Notes: generated by a model from the sequence alone, not told the origin. Shown: positions 1 to 10,109, counted from the first letter of the stretch. The stretch: 64,000 nucleotides of DNA from Planctomycetota bacterium (GCA_020849665.1 JADLFX010000004.1:62001-126000); one strand, 5' to 3'. Translations and numbers: made by a program.

Positions 1-880
1 CCTGTCGAGGGTCCTCATGATGCTCGGCCACGTCGCCGAGGCCGAGGATCTGGCCCGCCGCTCGGTGCAGATGCTCGAGCGCGTCGATCACCTGCGCAGC
101 GAGCCCATCGCCTACGCGAAGGGGTACCTGGCCTACGCGCTGGCGCTGCAGAACCGCGTCGGCGAGGCACAGCAGGCCGCCGCGGAGGCGCGCCGGCTGG
201 TGGATGGGAGCCGGGACGTGCGCGCCAGGGCTCATGTCGCCTGCTACGGCGCCGAGGTGCTGCTGATGGCGAAGCAGCCCGCCCAGGGACTCGAGCTGGC
301 CAGGCAGGCCGAGGAGTCGTGGCGCGCCATCGGCTCGGAGGCCGGGGCCGGTTGGGCCCGCTACCTGCAGGGCTGGGCGTGCAACGAGCTGGGCAAGGGC
401 GACGAGGCCGAGACGATCCTGCGCCACAACCTCGCGGAGCGGCGCCGCCTGCACCCGCCCGGCCACCTCTACATCGCCCTGAGCGCGGGCGAACTCGGCG
501 TGACGCTCGCACGCCGCAAGCAGCTGGAGGAGGCCGAGACGCTGCTGGCGGAGGCCGTGGCGATCCGCCGCCAGGCGAGCGGTCCCCGCAATCCGTTCCT
601 CGCCCTGCCGCTGGTCAACCTCTGCAGCCTGGAGGCGAGGCTGGGGCGGCCGGCGAAGTCGGTGGAGCTGGGCCTCGAGGCCCTGGCGATCCTGCGCGCC
701 AACGGGCTCAAGAGGGACCGCCTGGTCGACCCGGCGGTGCAGATCCTGCTCGGCGCGCTGCGCGCCATGCCCGCCTCCGAGGCGCGCACGCGCGGCCTGG
801 CCGACCTGCGCGAGAGCGCGGAGCATCTCGGCGCGAGCGAGGCCAACCTCGCGGCCATCGCCGCGGAACAGGCGCGCTGA
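1..880 (+). CDS. TPR-repeat protein, C-terminal part (5' end outside window)
   Basis: The reading frame is open at the first base of the window, so this is the C-terminal 290 or so residues of a longer protein. The visible part is all helical, with spaced Ala/Leu/Gly-rich helix pairs (for example around LAYALALQNRVGEAQQAA and LGVTLARRKQLEEAETLL) that fit tetratricopeptide repeats. No catalytic motif is visible. Large bacterial Ser/Thr kinases and LuxR-type regulators often end in such TPR arrays, so the missing N-terminus could be either. A strong hairpin follows directly after the stop codon. The TPR call is firm; the role is unknown. Confidence 0.75.
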   Translation, partial: LSRVLMMLGHVAEAEDLARRSVQMLERVDHLRSEPIAYAKGYLAYALALQNRVGEAQQAAAEARRLVDGSRDVRARAHVACYGAEVLLMAKQPAQGLELARQAEESWRAIGSEAGAGWARYLQGWACNELGKGDEAETILRHNLAERRRLHPPGHLYIALSAGELGVTLARRKQLEEAETLLAEAVAIRRQASGPRNPFLALPLVNLCSLEARLGRPAKSVELGLEALAILRANGLKRDRLVDPAVQILLGALRAMPASEARTRGLADLRESAEHLGASEANLAAIAAEQAR

Positions 881-906
881 TGCGGTCCGCCGCGGGGCGG
901 ACCGCA
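881..906. terminator. perfect 11-bp hairpin between convergent genes
   Basis: TGCGGTCCGCC and GGCGGACCGCA pair perfectly around a GCGG tetraloop. The hairpin starts one base after the stop of the TPR gene and lies 4 bases beyond the stop of the convergent IPT-like gene, so it could end transcription from both sides. No clear T-tract follows on either strand, so Rho-independent activity is inferred from stem strength and position. Confidence 0.6.
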
Positions 907-910
907 CGCC

Positions 911-1738
911 TCAGAGCCGCGCCACGTTGGTGAACGACCCGGGGAACCACCCCGGGTTCTGGGTGAGCGAGAACGCCTGGAAGAAGATCGGGCTGGCCGG
1001 AGCGGCCGCCGGAAGCTGCACCTCCAACCGTCCGTCCGCCGCGGTGACCGGCAGCGCGGGCAGCGCGAGCAGGCTGAAGAGGTCGAGCTCCAGACCATGA
1101 TGGAACCCGGGGATCGGGAACGGCGCAGGGAGCGTGCCCAGGGCGAGGACGAGCACCACCTGATCGCCCTGCGCGCCCAGGTAGCGGAGGACCACCGGCA
1201 CGTTCGCCTGGTGGGCGACCGGGAACTCGAGCAGCGGCAGCACGCCGATGCCGCGCGGCAGCGTGGAGTCGCCGGCCGTGCTCTGCACGTGGACGTCCCG
1301 ATAGCCCGGCCGGGGCTGGGCCGGCAGGGTGGTCTGCACGCTGGCCTGCGTGCGCGCGCCCGTGATCGCTCCGACACCACCGACGGTGATCTGCAGGGCG
1401 GCGCCGAGGTTCAGCTCGGTGCCGTGCAGGACCAGTGGCGTGCCGCCGAGCAGGGGGGCGAAGGCCGGCGAGACGCCGGTCAGCCACGGCCTGCCGGCCA
1501 CGGGCACGTCGCCGGCTGCGGGAAAGCCGCCGAGCAGCACGTGGTTCGTGGACGTCGACCGCGCCGCGGGCACCCCCGAGGAGAACGAGCCGGCGAGCCT
1601 GTGGGCGATCGACTGCGTCGTGCCGCCCGCCGCGACCTCGCCACCGACGAGGAAATGCGTCGGGCTGCTCGCCGACTGCGCGGCGAGAGACACCACCAGC
1701 AGGGCACCTGCGCAGAGCATGGGCAGCGGGCTGGACAT
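911..1738 (-). CDS. secreted IPT/TIG-like domain protein
   Basis: A 275-residue exported protein. Residues 1-20 form a signal peptide (Leu/Ala/Val core, cleavage probably after LAAQS). The first section after it carries short FLVGGE / VLLGGF repeats typical of planctomycete secreted proteins. A central stretch from about residue 85 (LTGVSPAFAPLLGGTPLVLHG...) resembles an IPT/TIG immunoglobulin-like fold, and the C-terminus resembles a beta-sandwich tail. Its start lies 4 bases after the stop of the collagen-like gene upstream, with a GAGGTGA ribosome site overlapping that stop codon, so the two are probably translationally coupled. A cell-surface or extracellular role is inferred. Confidence 0.72.
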   Translation of the reverse strand: MSSPLPMLCAGALLVVSLAAQSASSPTHFLVGGEVAAGGTTQSIAHRLAGSFSSGVPAARSTSTNHVLLGGFPAAGDVPVAGRPWLTGVSPAFAPLLGGTPLVLHGTELNLGAALQITVGGVGAITGARTQASVQTTLPAQPRPGYRDVHVQSTAGDSTLPRGIGVLPLLEFPVAHQANVPVVLRYLGAQGDQVVLVLALGTLPAPFPIPGFHHGLELDLFSLLALPALPVTAADGRLEVQLPAAAPASPIFFQAFSLTQNPGWFPGSFTNVARL

Positions 1739-1742
1739 GGCA

Positions 1743-3575
1743 TCACCTCGCCTCGGCGGGCCGGGCGTCCTTCAGCGGCTGCGCGACGCCCGCCTTGGGC
1801 AGCTCGTCGGCGTCGAGCAGGCGCCACCCCAGCCGGGCGGCCGTAGCCTCGTTGGGCGTGTAGTCCGGGTTCAGGATGCCGTTGCGCACCAGGATGTCGC
1901 GCAGCGCCTTGGGCCACTGCGTGCCGAACGGAACGCCGCGCTGCTCGGGCTGGAAGGCCGAGTTGGGCAGGTAGGGCTGGTACTCTGCGAAACCGCGGCG
2001 CACGCCGTGCACGTGGTAGTGGAACCGCACGTCGGCCGTGCCGCCCACGACGATCCGATCCCGGCTCTGCTCGAGCACGCAGAGTGCCGCCGGCGCGCCG
2101 ATCGGGGTGAGCTGCACGGTGATCGAGGACTCCTCGGTCACGAGGCGCCACTCCTCGGGGATCACCAGCTCGGCCTGTCCGTTGGCGATCCGGCCGGTGC
2201 CGCGGAAGTAGGTGCCGCTCTCGTTCCCCTCCAGGCAGTGGAACTGGATCATCCGCGCCGGATCCTCGGGATGCGGCTGCAGGAACGACTTGGTGCCCGA
2301 CGCGCCGAGTTCGCCCGACGCGAAGACGCCGTAGCCGTTCGTCGAGTTGACGACCCCGAAGACGCCCGCGAGGGCGGTCGACTTGGTCGTGCGGACGCCG
2401 GTGGCGCGGCCCTCGACGCCGTGCGCCGACTGGCTGAAGACCTCGCCGCGGACGCCGATCAGCTGATTCGTGTTGGTACCGCCGCTCACGCCGGCGTTGA
2501 AGCCGGAGAGGCAGTAGGCCGTGCCCGTGTCGGTGTTGGTACGCGCGACGATGCCGGTCGCCGCTCCCGTGGTCGCGGTCTGCTCGGCGGTGATGCCGAT
2601 CCCGCTCGGCCCGGAGTTCATGGCGTAGATCGCCTCGCCGTTGTTCGTGCCGGAGCCGGACAGGGCCGTGTTGCGCGCGTCGATCGCCGCGCCGCTCGTG
2701 CCGCCGGTCGTCTCCGCCTGGATGGCGCTGCCGCTGAGCGAGACCGAGGTCGCGCGCAGCGCATAGCTGGAGTTGCTGGTGGAGGTGGTCGCGACGGTCA
2801 GCGGGTTGCCGTTCAGCGACCACGTGACCGGCGGGGTCGGCATCGGGCCGATCGGGCCCTGCGGACCCGTGGGACCGGTCGGACCCTGGATCCCTTGCGG
2901 GCCCTGGAGCCCCTGCGGCCCGGTGGGACCCGCGGGGCCCGTCGTCCCCTGTGGACCCTGCGGCCCGGTCGGACCCGGAGGCCCGATCAGGCCCTGCGGA
3001 CCCTGCGGACCGGTGAGCCCGGTGTCGCCCTTCAGGCCCTGCGGCCCCTGCGGGCCCGTCGGTCCCTGCGGACCCTGGGGACCCTGGGGACCCTGCAACC
3101 CGGTGGGCGACCCCACCCACTTCCCCGTCGCGTCGATGACCGGCGTCGCGCCGATGCTGACCGAGTTCGGGTGGATGTCCGCGCCCCTGACGTCCAGCGC
3201 GCGCACCGCGAGCTGCGCGTAGGCCTGCGACGGCACGGACAAGCGCGGCACCATCTCCGGATCCGCAGCGACCTGCACGCCCAGGAAGAGGGTCCTGCCG
3301 TCGAAGAGGTCGGTCGGGAAGCCGGTGATCCCGCCGAGATCCACGGCGAAGAGCCCGTTGTTGACCGACACCGCGGGGTGGATCTCGGTCCAGCGGGGGA
3401 CTCCTCCGGTCTGGGAGTTGTAGACGCGGAACGTCAGCTGCACGACGCCATGGACGTTCCCTCCGGCCTGGAGGGTGAGCCGGCCCTGGAACGGCAGCGT
3501 CGAGGGGATCTGCGGCTGGGCCACGATGGTCGCCAGCGTCGCGGCGAGAGCCAGGAGGGTGCGCAGGAGTTGCAT
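1743..3575 (-). CDS. collagen-like exported protein with GXY repeat
   Basis: A 610-residue protein. I start it at the ATG that opens a signal peptide ([20 protein letters not shown]). Residues about 20-155 are a beta-rich N-terminal domain found in front of tail-like proteins ([18 protein letters not shown]). Residues 159-245 are 29 uninterrupted Gly-X-Y triplets rich in GPQ and GPT, which should form a collagen-like triple helix. Then follows a Gly/Thr/Ala-rich beta-repeat region ([37 protein letters not shown]) and a C-terminal globular domain. The architecture is stalk plus tip, like phage tail fibres and bacterial surface collagens. It is the first gene of a pair with the IPT-like gene. 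A surface-fibre or matrix role is inferred. Confidence 0.8.
   Translation of the reverse strand: MQLLRTLLALAATLATIVAQPQIPSTLPFQGRLTLQAGGNVHGVVQLTFRVYNSQTGGVPRWTEIHPAVSVNNGLFAVDLGGITGFPTDLFDGRTLFLGVQVAADPEMVPRLSVPSQAYAQLAVRALDVRGADIHPNSVSIGATPVIDATGKWVGSPTGLQGPQGPQGPQGPTGPQGPQGLKGDTGLTGPQGPQGLIGPPGPTGPQGPQGTTGPAGPTGPQGLQGPQGIQGPTGPTGPQGPIGPMPTPPVTWSLNGNPLTVATTSTSNSSYALRATSVSLSGSAIQAETTGGTSGAAIDARNTALSGSGTNNGEAIYAMNSGPSGIGITAEQTATTGAATGIVARTNTDTGTAYCLSGFNAGVSGGTNTNQLIGVRGEVFSQSAHGVEGRATGVRTTKSTALAGVFGVVNSTNGYGVFASGELGASGTKSFLQPHPEDPARMIQFHCLEGNESGTYFRGTGRIANGQAELVIPEEWRLVTEESSITVQLTPIGAPAALCVLEQSRDRIVVGGTADVRFHYHVHGVRRGFAEYQPYLPNSAFQPEQRGVPFGTQWPKALRDILVRNGILNPDYTPNEATAARLGWRLLDADELPKAGVAQPLKDARPAEAR
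2841..3101 (-). repeat. 29 collagen-type Gly-X-Y codon triplets
   Basis: In the frame of the surrounding gene, 29 consecutive nine-base units encode Gly-X-Y with no interruption, mostly GPQ, GPT and GLQ. The DNA is a run of near-identical 9-mers, so copy number could change by slippage. The opposite strand shows an open frame of Gly-Pro-Cys type, which is only the mirror of this repeat. Confidence 0.9.
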
Positions 3576-3680
3576 GAGCCGTCGAGTGCAACCCGGCATC
3601 GAACGCAACGGTCGGCCGCCGGCCACCGGGATCCAGGTCGCCAGCGGCCGACCCCCGGACCGCGCCGGGTGCCGGCGACC

Positions 3681-3708
3681 TTGACCGCCTTGGCATCGGG
3701 TCGATGAT
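3681..3708 (+). promoter_or_regulatory. possible sigma70-type promoter for the 186-aa protein
   Basis: TTGACC and GATGAT are separated by 16 bases in the 230-base gap between the divergent collagen-like gene and the next gene, about 100 bases before its start. The match is modest and this call is tentative. Confidence 0.25.
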
Positions 3709-3806
3709 CCCGCGGTCGGTCCCGGACCGCCCGAGGTGCCGCCCCGCGACTCCGCGGCCGGCCGCAGCGCGTGCGTCCGCGTGCGCCGACCCAAGGAGTG
3801 GCGCAG

Positions 3807-4367
3807 ATGGCCTGGCTGTCCGGACCGAGCCGTGAGGAGATCTGGCGCAAGCTCGCCGCCGAGCTGGGCGCCGAATACGTGGCCGGGGGCTTCTGGAAGC
3901 GCGACCGGGTCGAGGCCTCGCACGAGGGATGGACGATCACGCTCGACACGTACTTCTCTGCGGCAGCCAAGTGCGACTACACGCGGATGCGGGCGCCGTT
4001 CCACAACCGGCGGGGCTTCCACTTCACGGTCTACCGCCGCGGGATGTTCAGCGACATCGCCAAGTGGCTGGGCATGCAGGACGTGGCCGTCGGCCATGAG
4101 GAGTTCGACCGCGAGTTCATCATCAAGGGCAACGACCAGCACAAGCTGCGTCACCTCTTCGCCAATCCGCGCCTGCGCGAGCTGATCGCGGCGCAGAAGC
4201 AGATCCACCTCAGGATCCATCCGGCCAAGGTGGCCGGTCAGACCGACGAGCTCTGCTTCCACGTGGCCGGCGTGATCAAGGACCTCGCCCGCCTGCGGCT
4301 GCTCTTCGACCTCTTCGCGGAGACCCTCGACACGCTGGGCGCCATCGGCGCCGCGAAGGACGACTAG
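3807..4367 (+). CDS. conserved uncharacterised protein, 186 aa
   Basis: I place the start at ATG 3807 because AAGGAG lies 8 bases upstream; an upstream in-frame ATG at 3771 lacks such a site. There is no signal peptide or membrane segment, so it should be cytoplasmic. The protein is mixed alpha/beta, with a conserved-looking core ([52 protein letters not shown]) and a C-terminal helix. I recognise the pattern as a small recurrent family without an assigned function. It ends 15 bases from the convergent acetyltransferase. No function is proposed. Confidence 0.75.
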   Translation: MAWLSGPSREEIWRKLAAELGAEYVAGGFWKRDRVEASHEGWTITLDTYFSAAAKCDYTRMRAPFHNRRGFHFTVYRRGMFSDIAKWLGMQDVAVGHEEFDREFIIKGNDQHKLRHLFANPRLRELIAAQKQIHLRIHPAKVAGQTDELCFHVAGVIKDLARLRLLFDLFAETLDTLGAIGAAKDD

Positions 4368-4382
4368 CCGGGCCCCGCGGGC

Positions 4383-4958
4383 TCACGAGGGCGGCGCGAG
4401 GATCCGCGCCAGCTCAGGCGACGCGCGGAAGCTCGCGAACGCCTGCGGCTCCGCCGGGGCGGAGCCGTGCGCGGCGAGGTCCTTCGCCCAGAACCCGACC
4501 GCGTGCCAGGCGCCGAGCTTGAAGCCCACGTCGGGGAACGTGCCCACGGACCGGAAGCCCAGGCTCTCGTGCAGCCGCACGCTGGCCGGGTTGGGCAGCG
4601 TGATCCCCCCCACCGCCTGGAGGAAGCCCTGCGCGCGCAGCAGCTCCAGGAGGCGCGCATAGAGGCTCCGGCCCAGCCCCCGCCCACGGGCCCCAGCGGC
4701 GACGTAGACCGCCGTCTCCAAGGTCCAGCGATACGCGGGGCGCGCCCGGAACACGGTGGCGTAGGCGTAGGCGCGCACGGCGCCCTCCACCTCGGCCACG
4801 ACCCAGGGGGCCAGATCCTGCCCGGCGGCGATGCGCCGCGCCATCTCGTGCGGCTCGGGTGGCACGAGCTCGAAGGAGATCGCCGTGTCGCGCACGATCG
4901 GCGCGTAGATCGCCAGGATCGCCGCGGCGTCGTCGGCGGTGGCGAGGCGGAGGTTCAT
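4383..4958 (-). CDS. GNAT N-acetyltransferase, phosphinothricin acetyltransferase-like
   Basis: A 191-residue GNAT enzyme. The N-terminus MNLRLATADDAAAILAIYAP and the segment IVRDTAISFELVPP match the phosphinothricin/methionine-sulfone acetyltransferase subgroup (Pat, YwnH, MddA). The acetyl-CoA loop is visible as VAAGARGRGLGRSLYARLLE (residues near 88-107), followed by NPASVRLHESLGF, the usual beta5-alpha4 signature. Members acetylate the amino group of glutamate analogues or other small amines; the substrate here cannot be read from the sequence. It has no ribosome site but has GCTAGCGT 9 bases before the ATG, so the mRNA is probably leaderless. Confidence 0.85.
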   Translation of the reverse strand: MNLRLATADDAAAILAIYAPIVRDTAISFELVPPEPHEMARRIAAGQDLAPWVVAEVEGAVRAYAYATVFRARPAYRWTLETAVYVAAGARGRGLGRSLYARLLELLRAQGFLQAVGGITLPNPASVRLHESLGFRSVGTFPDVGFKLGAWHAVGFWAKDLAAHGSAPAEPQAFASFRASPELARILAPPS

Positions 4959-4967
4959 GACGCCGCA

Positions 4968-4975
4968 ACGCTAGC
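4968..4975 (-). promoter_or_regulatory. GCTAnnnT -10-like element of the acetyltransferase
   Basis: On the minus strand this reads GCTAGCGT and ends 9 bases before the start codon. It is one of five GCTAnnnT elements in this window just ahead of genes, four of them 8-11 bases from the start with no Shine-Dalgarno sequence between. A TAnnnT hexamer is the usual high-GC form of a sigma70 -10 box, which would place the transcript start at or next to the ATG. Confidence 0.45.
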
Positions 4976-5043
4976 GGGCAGGAGGGGCCGGAGCCGCGCG
5001 GAGAATCCTCCCGGAACCGTCCCTGCGCGGCTTAGCTAGGGGG

Positions 5044-5724
<681 letters not shown>

Positions 5725-5726
5725 AC

Positions 5727-8282
5727 GTGCTCCTGCTGCGCTCCGGACTCCGCCACCTCCTCCGGCATCCGGGCCAGGTCGGGCTCTCGCTCCTCGGCAT
5801 CGCGCTGGGCGTGGCCGTGGTGCTGGCGGTGGACGTCGCGAGCGGCAGCGCGCGGCGGGCGTTCCAGCTCTCCAGCGAGGCGGTCGCCGGCAGGGCGACG
5901 CATCGGATCGAGGGCGGCCCGTCGGGTCTGGCCGAGGAGGTGTACACGCGCCTGCGCGTGCAGCTCGGCGTGCGCGCGGCCGCGCCCGTGGTCGAGGGCT
6001 GGTTCGCGGCGAGCCAGGAACCCGGCCGGGCCCTGCGCCTGCTCGGCGTCGACCCGTTCGCGGAGGCGCCGTTCCGCCCCTACCTCGCGCGCGGGCGGGG
6101 CGGCGTGGTGCGCGAGCGCGGCGACCTGCTGGGCCCGCTCCTCACCCGGCCGGGCGCCGCGCTGCTCGCCGAGCAGACGGCCCGGCGCCTCGGCGCCGTG
6201 CCGGGCGAGCCCCTGCACGGGCGCGCCGCCGGGCGCACCGTCGCGCTGGTGCCGGTGGGCACCTTCGCCCCGGACACGGGCGCGCCCGCGGCGGCGCTCG
6301 AGACGATCGTCCTGATGGACATCGCAAGCGCGCAGGAGCTGCTGGGCATGGCGGGGCGCCTCAGCCACGTGGACCTGATCCTGCCCGATGGTCCGGCGGG
6401 CGCGGAGCGGACCGCGCGGATCCGCGCGGAGCTGCCGCCCGGCGTCCGGCTGGTCCCCGCGGGCGCGCGCGCCGAGGGGCTCGCGCGGATGACCGAGGCG
6501 TTCCACGTCAACCTCGGCGCGCTCAGCCTGCTCGCGCTCGTGGTCGGGATGTTCCTGATCTACAACGCGATGACCTTCTCCGTGGTCCAGCGCCACGCGG
6601 TGCTCGGCTGCCTGCGCGCGATCGGCGTCACGCGCGGCCAGCTCCTGCGCCTGATCCTGGGCGAGGCCGCGCTGCTCGGCATCGCCGGCACCGGGCTCGG
6701 CACGCTCGCCGGGATCGGGCTCGCGCACGGGCTGGTGGACCTGGTATCGCGCACCATCAACGACCTGTACTACGCGGTGGAGGTGCGCAGCCTGCACGTG
6801 GAGGCGCTGCAGGTGGTCAAGGCCGCGGGACTGGGCTTCGCGGCCACGCTCGGAGCGGCGTTCCTGCCGGCGTACGAGGCGGGCGGCGCGCCGCCGCGCG
6901 CGGTGCTGCATCGCAGCCGCGCCGAGGCGCGTGTGCACCGGGCCCTGCCGCGCCTGAGCGGCCTGGGGCTCCTGCTCCTCGCGCTCGGGGGCACCCTGAT
7001 GCTCGCCACCGAGCGCGACCTGATCGTGAGCTACGCCGGGCTCTTCGCCGGCATCCTCGGCTTCGCCCTGCTGGTCCCCGCGCTCCTGGTGCTCGTGCTG
7101 CGCGCCGTCGATCCGCTGGCCCGCCGCGCCGGCGTGCTCCCGCGCATGGCCCTGCGCAGCCTCGCGACCACGCTGAGCCGCAGCGCCGTCGCGGTGGCGG
7201 CGCTGACCGTCGCCGTGGCCGCCGCGGTGGGGATCGGCACGATGGTCGGGTCGTTCCGCGCCACCGTGGTGGTGTGGCTGGAGCAGGTGCTCGGCGCCGA
7301 CGTGTACGTGGCGCCCGCGCGCAGCGCCGCGCGGGTGGTGGACGCGGTGCTCTCCCCCGCGCTGGTGGAGCGCCTGCGCGGCGTCGACGGCCTGAGCGGG
7401 CTCTCCACCTACCGCACCGTGCGCCTGGACGTGGGCGGCGAGCCCGTGCAGCTCGTGGCGATGGACCTCGATCCACGCATCCAGCGCACGTTCCGCTTCC
7501 GCGACGGCACGCCCGGCGACGTGTGGCAGCGCCTGGCGGAGGGCGCGCTCCTCGTGTCCGAACCGTTCCGGTTCCGCACCGGTCTGGGCATCGGCGCGAG
7601 CGTGGCCATCCCCACCGACACCGGGGTGCGCGCCTTCCCCGTGGCCGGGGTGTTCGACGACTACGCCACCGACCAGGGCATCCTGATGATGCACCGGCGC
7701 GAGTACGAGCGGCACTTCGCCGACCGGGGCATCTCGTCGGTGTCGCTCCTGGCCGCGCCCGGCGTGACGCCGGGGGAACTCGTGCAGCGCGTGGGCCGGC
7801 TGCCCACCCTCGGCCAGGAAGTGCACCTGAGCTCCAACGCCGTGCTGCGGCAACGGTCGCTGGAGGTGTTCGACCGCACGTTCACCATCACCCGCGTCCT
7901 CTACCTGCTCACCACCGGCGTGGCCTTCGTGGGCGTGCTCAGCGCGCTGCTGGCCCTGCAGCTGGAGCGCACCCGCGAGTTCGGCGTGCTGCGCGCGCTG
8001 GGCCTGACCCAGGGGCAGCTCGGCCGCATGGTGGCCCTGCAGAGCGCCGGCATGGGCCTCGTGGCCGGCGTGCTGGCCCAGCCCCTCGGCGCCGGCCTCG
8101 CCGCGGCGCTGCTCTTCGTGATCAACCGCCGCTCGTTCGGCTGGGTGCTGCAGATGGAGTGGTCGTGGGCGGTGGCGGCGCAGGGTGTGGGCGTGGCCGC
8201 GGGCGCGGCGCTCCTCGCGGGCGTGCTGCCGGCGCTGCGCCTCGCGCGGATGCCGCCGGCGGAGGCGCTGCGCGAGGAGTGA
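5727..8282 (+). CDS. FtsX-family ABC permease, two-module (YbbP-like)
   Basis: An 851-residue integral membrane protein starting at GTG. It has an N-terminal membrane segment (about 15-37), a large periplasmic domain, then three membrane segments (near 255-275, 310-335 and 355-385). A second set follows: a hydrophobic pair near 415-460, another N-terminal anchor near 490-515, a second periplasmic domain, and the C-terminal FtsX module (LLTTGVAFVGVLSALLALQ, REFGVLRALGLTQGQLGRMVALQS, and the final segment near 815-840). Two MacB_PCD/FtsX units in one chain match the YbbP type (about 800 residues) and not single-module LolC/E. With its ATPase it is likely to move a lipid, lipoprotein or peptide across the envelope. 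The substrate is unknown. Confidence 0.9.
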   Translation: MLLLRSGLRHLLRHPGQVGLSLLGIALGVAVVLAVDVASGSARRAFQLSSEAVAGRATHRIEGGPSGLAEEVYTRLRVQLGVRAAAPVVEGWFAASQEPGRALRLLGVDPFAEAPFRPYLARGRGGVVRERGDLLGPLLTRPGAALLAEQTARRLGAVPGEPLHGRAAGRTVALVPVGTFAPDTGAPAAALETIVLMDIASAQELLGMAGRLSHVDLILPDGPAGAERTARIRAELPPGVRLVPAGARAEGLARMTEAFHVNLGALSLLALVVGMFLIYNAMTFSVVQRHAVLGCLRAIGVTRGQLLRLILGEAALLGIAGTGLGTLAGIGLAHGLVDLVSRTINDLYYAVEVRSLHVEALQVVKAAGLGFAATLGAAFLPAYEAGGAPPRAVLHRSRAEARVHRALPRLSGLGLLLLALGGTLMLATERDLIVSYAGLFAGILGFALLVPALLVLVLRAVDPLARRAGVLPRMALRSLATTLSRSAVAVAALTVAVAAAVGIGTMVGSFRATVVVWLEQVLGADVYVAPARSAARVVDAVLSPALVERLRGVDGLSGLSTYRTVRLDVGGEPVQLVAMDLDPRIQRTFRFRDGTPGDVWQRLAEGALLVSEPFRFRTGLGIGASVAIPTDTGVRAFPVAGVFDDYATDQGILMMHRREYERHFADRGISSVSLLAAPGVTPGELVQRVGRLPTLGQEVHLSSNAVLRQRSLEVFDRTFTITRVLYLLTTGVAFVGVLSALLALQLERTREFGVLRALGLTQGQLGRMVALQSAGMGLVAGVLAQPLGAGLAAALLFVINRRSFGWVLQMEWSWAVAAQGVGVAAGAALLAGVLPALRLARMPPAEALREE

Positions 8283-8287
8283 GCCGC

Positions 8288-9229
8288 TCAGCCGGCGCCC
8301 ACGAGGGTGAGCGCGAGCGGGGTGGTGAGCGCGGCCAGCGCGGTCGAGAGCACCAGGCTGGCGGCGACCGGGCCGTGCAGGACGTCGAACTCGCGCGCCA
8401 TCAGGTAGACGTTCACCCCCACCGCCAGGGACGCGAGCAGGACCACCACCTGCGTCTCCATCGGCGGCAGGCCGAGGACGCGGGCCAGCCCCCACACCAC
8501 CACGGGCTGCACCAGCAGCTTGATGGCGGTGATCGCCGCGCCCGCGCGCCAGCCGTCGCGCACGCCGTACTCGGCCAGCCCCATGCCGAGCACCAGCAGC
8601 GCCAGCGGCGCGGCGGCCTGCCCCACCATCTGCAGGGGCTGATCGACGATGCCGGGCAGGCGCAGGCCAAAGAGGCCGAAGAGCGCGCCGCCCAGGATCG
8701 AGGCCACGATCGGGTTGGTGAGCACGCCGCGCACCGTGCGGCCCATGCCGCGCAGCGAGAGCTCGCCGTGCCGCGCCCACTCCACCGACACCGTCACCAG
8801 GGTCCAGAGCACCAGCGCGTTGCACACCAGCACCAGGGCCACGGCCGGCAGCGCGCCGTCGCCCAGGGTGAGCCTGGCCAGGGGCACGCCGAGCAGCACG
8901 TTGTTGGAGAACACGCCGCCCAGCGCGAACACCGACTGCTGCACGCCGTCGAGGCCGAAGCCCAGCGCGCCCACCGCCCGGCCGAGCGCGAACACCAACA
9001 GGCAGCCGCCGAAGAATGCGATCAGGAGGCGCGCGTCCACCGGCGGCAGCCGCGAGAGGTCGCTCATCAGGCGGAAGAGCAGCGCCGGCAGGGCGGCGGC
9101 GAACACGAAGCGCGACAACGCGTCGCTCACGCTCTTCGGCCAGCGGCCCACCGCCACGAGCAGGTAGCCGGCCAGCACGAGGACGAAGAGCGGCGCGGCG
9201 AGCTCGACGTGGTGGAGGAAGGTGGACAC
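8288..9229 (-). CDS. AEC-family transporter (auxin efflux carrier-like permease)
   Basis: A 313-residue protein with about ten membrane segments in the 5+5 arrangement of the AEC/bile-acid-sodium symporter fold. GGVFSNNVLLGVPL (near residue 100) and the C-terminal SLAVGVNVYLMAREFD are typical: AEC proteins carry a conserved Asn-Pro/Asn-containing crossover there. I use GTG 9229, which puts the first membrane helix (APLFVLVLAGYLLVAVG) close to the N-terminus; a longer start has no support and would overlap the divergent gene. Bacterial relatives transport malate, malonate or other carboxylates. It converges with the FtsX permease, whose stop is 5 bases away. Confidence 0.87.
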   Translation of the reverse strand: MSTFLHHVELAAPLFVLVLAGYLLVAVGRWPKSVSDALSRFVFAAALPALLFRLMSDLSRLPPVDARLLIAFFGGCLLVFALGRAVGALGFGLDGVQQSVFALGGVFSNNVLLGVPLARLTLGDGALPAVALVLVCNALVLWTLVTVSVEWARHGELSLRGMGRTVRGVLTNPIVASILGGALFGLFGLRLPGIVDQPLQMVGQAAAPLALLVLGMGLAEYGVRDGWRAGAAITAIKLLVQPVVVWGLARVLGLPPMETQVVVLLASLAVGVNVYLMAREFDVLHGPVAASLVLSTALAALTTPLALTLVGAG

Positions 9230-9347
9230 GCGGGACCGCCGGCAGCGGGCCCGCAGTGTAGGCACACGGCGCGCGCGCACCATGGACACGCGCGCGCACG
9301 TCCGCGATCCTCCCGCGCGCTGGCGCGCCCGCGCCCCCGCGACGCCG

Positions 9348-10109
9348 ATGGCCGACCCCCTCCTCGCCGCCTTCCATGGCACGCTCTGGGCCGCGCTCGG
9401 CTCCGGCCTCGGCGCGTGCGCGGCGTTCGCCCCGGCCGCGCCGGCGCCGCGCGGCACCGCCGCGCTGCTGGGGTTCGCGGGCGGGGTGATGCTCGCGGCC
9501 GCGCTGCTCTCCCTCCTGCCGCAGGCCCTGGCGCTGCCGCGCGGCGGCCTCGGGCCCGTGCTGCTCGGCTTCGGCCTGGGCGTGGCGCTGATCTGGGCCC
9601 TCGACCTCTTCGTGCCGCACCAGCACCCCGGTGCGCCGGCGCAGGACCACGCGAGCGAACGGCGGCTCCATGTCGGCGTGCTGATCGCCCTCGCCATCAC
9701 CCTGCACAACCTGCCCGAAGGCATGGCCGTCGGCGTGGCCGCGGCGGCGGGGGCGGGTGGCGCGGACACCGGCGCCGTGGTCTGGGCGATCGCCGCGCAC
9801 AACGTGGTCGAGGGCGTCCTCGTGGCGTTCCCGCTGCGCCTCGCCGGGCTGCGTCCATGGCCGGCCTTCGCCTGCGCCCAGGTCGCGGGGCTCGCCGAAG
9901 TCGCGGCGGGGCTCGTGGCCGCGCTCCTGGTCACGCAGGCCGCATGGCTGCTGCCGGCGGCGCTGGCGTTCGCGGGCGGCGCGATGGTGTACCTCGTGTT
10001 CGAGGAGCTGCTGCCCGAGGCGCTGCGGGCTGCCGATGGCAACGCCGCCTCGCTGGGCGGCACCGCAGGCATCGTGCTCGTGCTGGTGCTGGGCGCCGCG
10101 ACCGGTTGA
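9348..10109 (+). CDS. ZIP-family divalent metal transporter
   Basis: A 253-residue membrane protein with eight predicted segments. Segment 4 carries the ZIP signature ITLHNLPEGMAVG (the HNxPEG metal site), and segment 5 carries AIAAHNVVEGVLVAFPL, the second metal-binding helix. Between segments 3 and 4 is a short His-containing loop (FVPHQHPGAPAQDH), as in zinc transporters such as ZupT. It should import Zn2+ or another divalent cation across the inner membrane. I start at ATG 9348, the first residue of MADPLLAAF; the upstream in-frame extension is Arg-rich and not ZIP-like. Confidence 0.9.
   Translation: MADPLLAAFHGTLWAALGSGLGACAAFAPAAPAPRGTAALLGFAGGVMLAAALLSLLPQALALPRGGLGPVLLGFGLGVALIWALDLFVPHQHPGAPAQDHASERRLHVGVLIALAITLHNLPEGMAVGVAAAAGAGGADTGAVVWAIAAHNVVEGVLVAFPLRLAGLRPWPAFACAQVAGLAEVAAGLVAALLVTQAAWLLPAALAFAGGAMVYLVFEELLPEALRAADGNAASLGGTAGIVLVLVLGAATG

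Noticed and set aside
2773-3222. Plus-strand frame with Gly-Pro-Cys repeats opposite the collagen-like gene
   Set aside because: It is the mirror image of the GPQ/GPT repeat; no ribosome site, and the opposite strand has a signal peptide and sensible flanks.
5032-5043. CTTAGCTAGGGGG before the ABC ATPase as another GCTAnnnT element
   Set aside because: The bases do not fit the pattern (no T at the last position) and the spacing to the ATG is too short.
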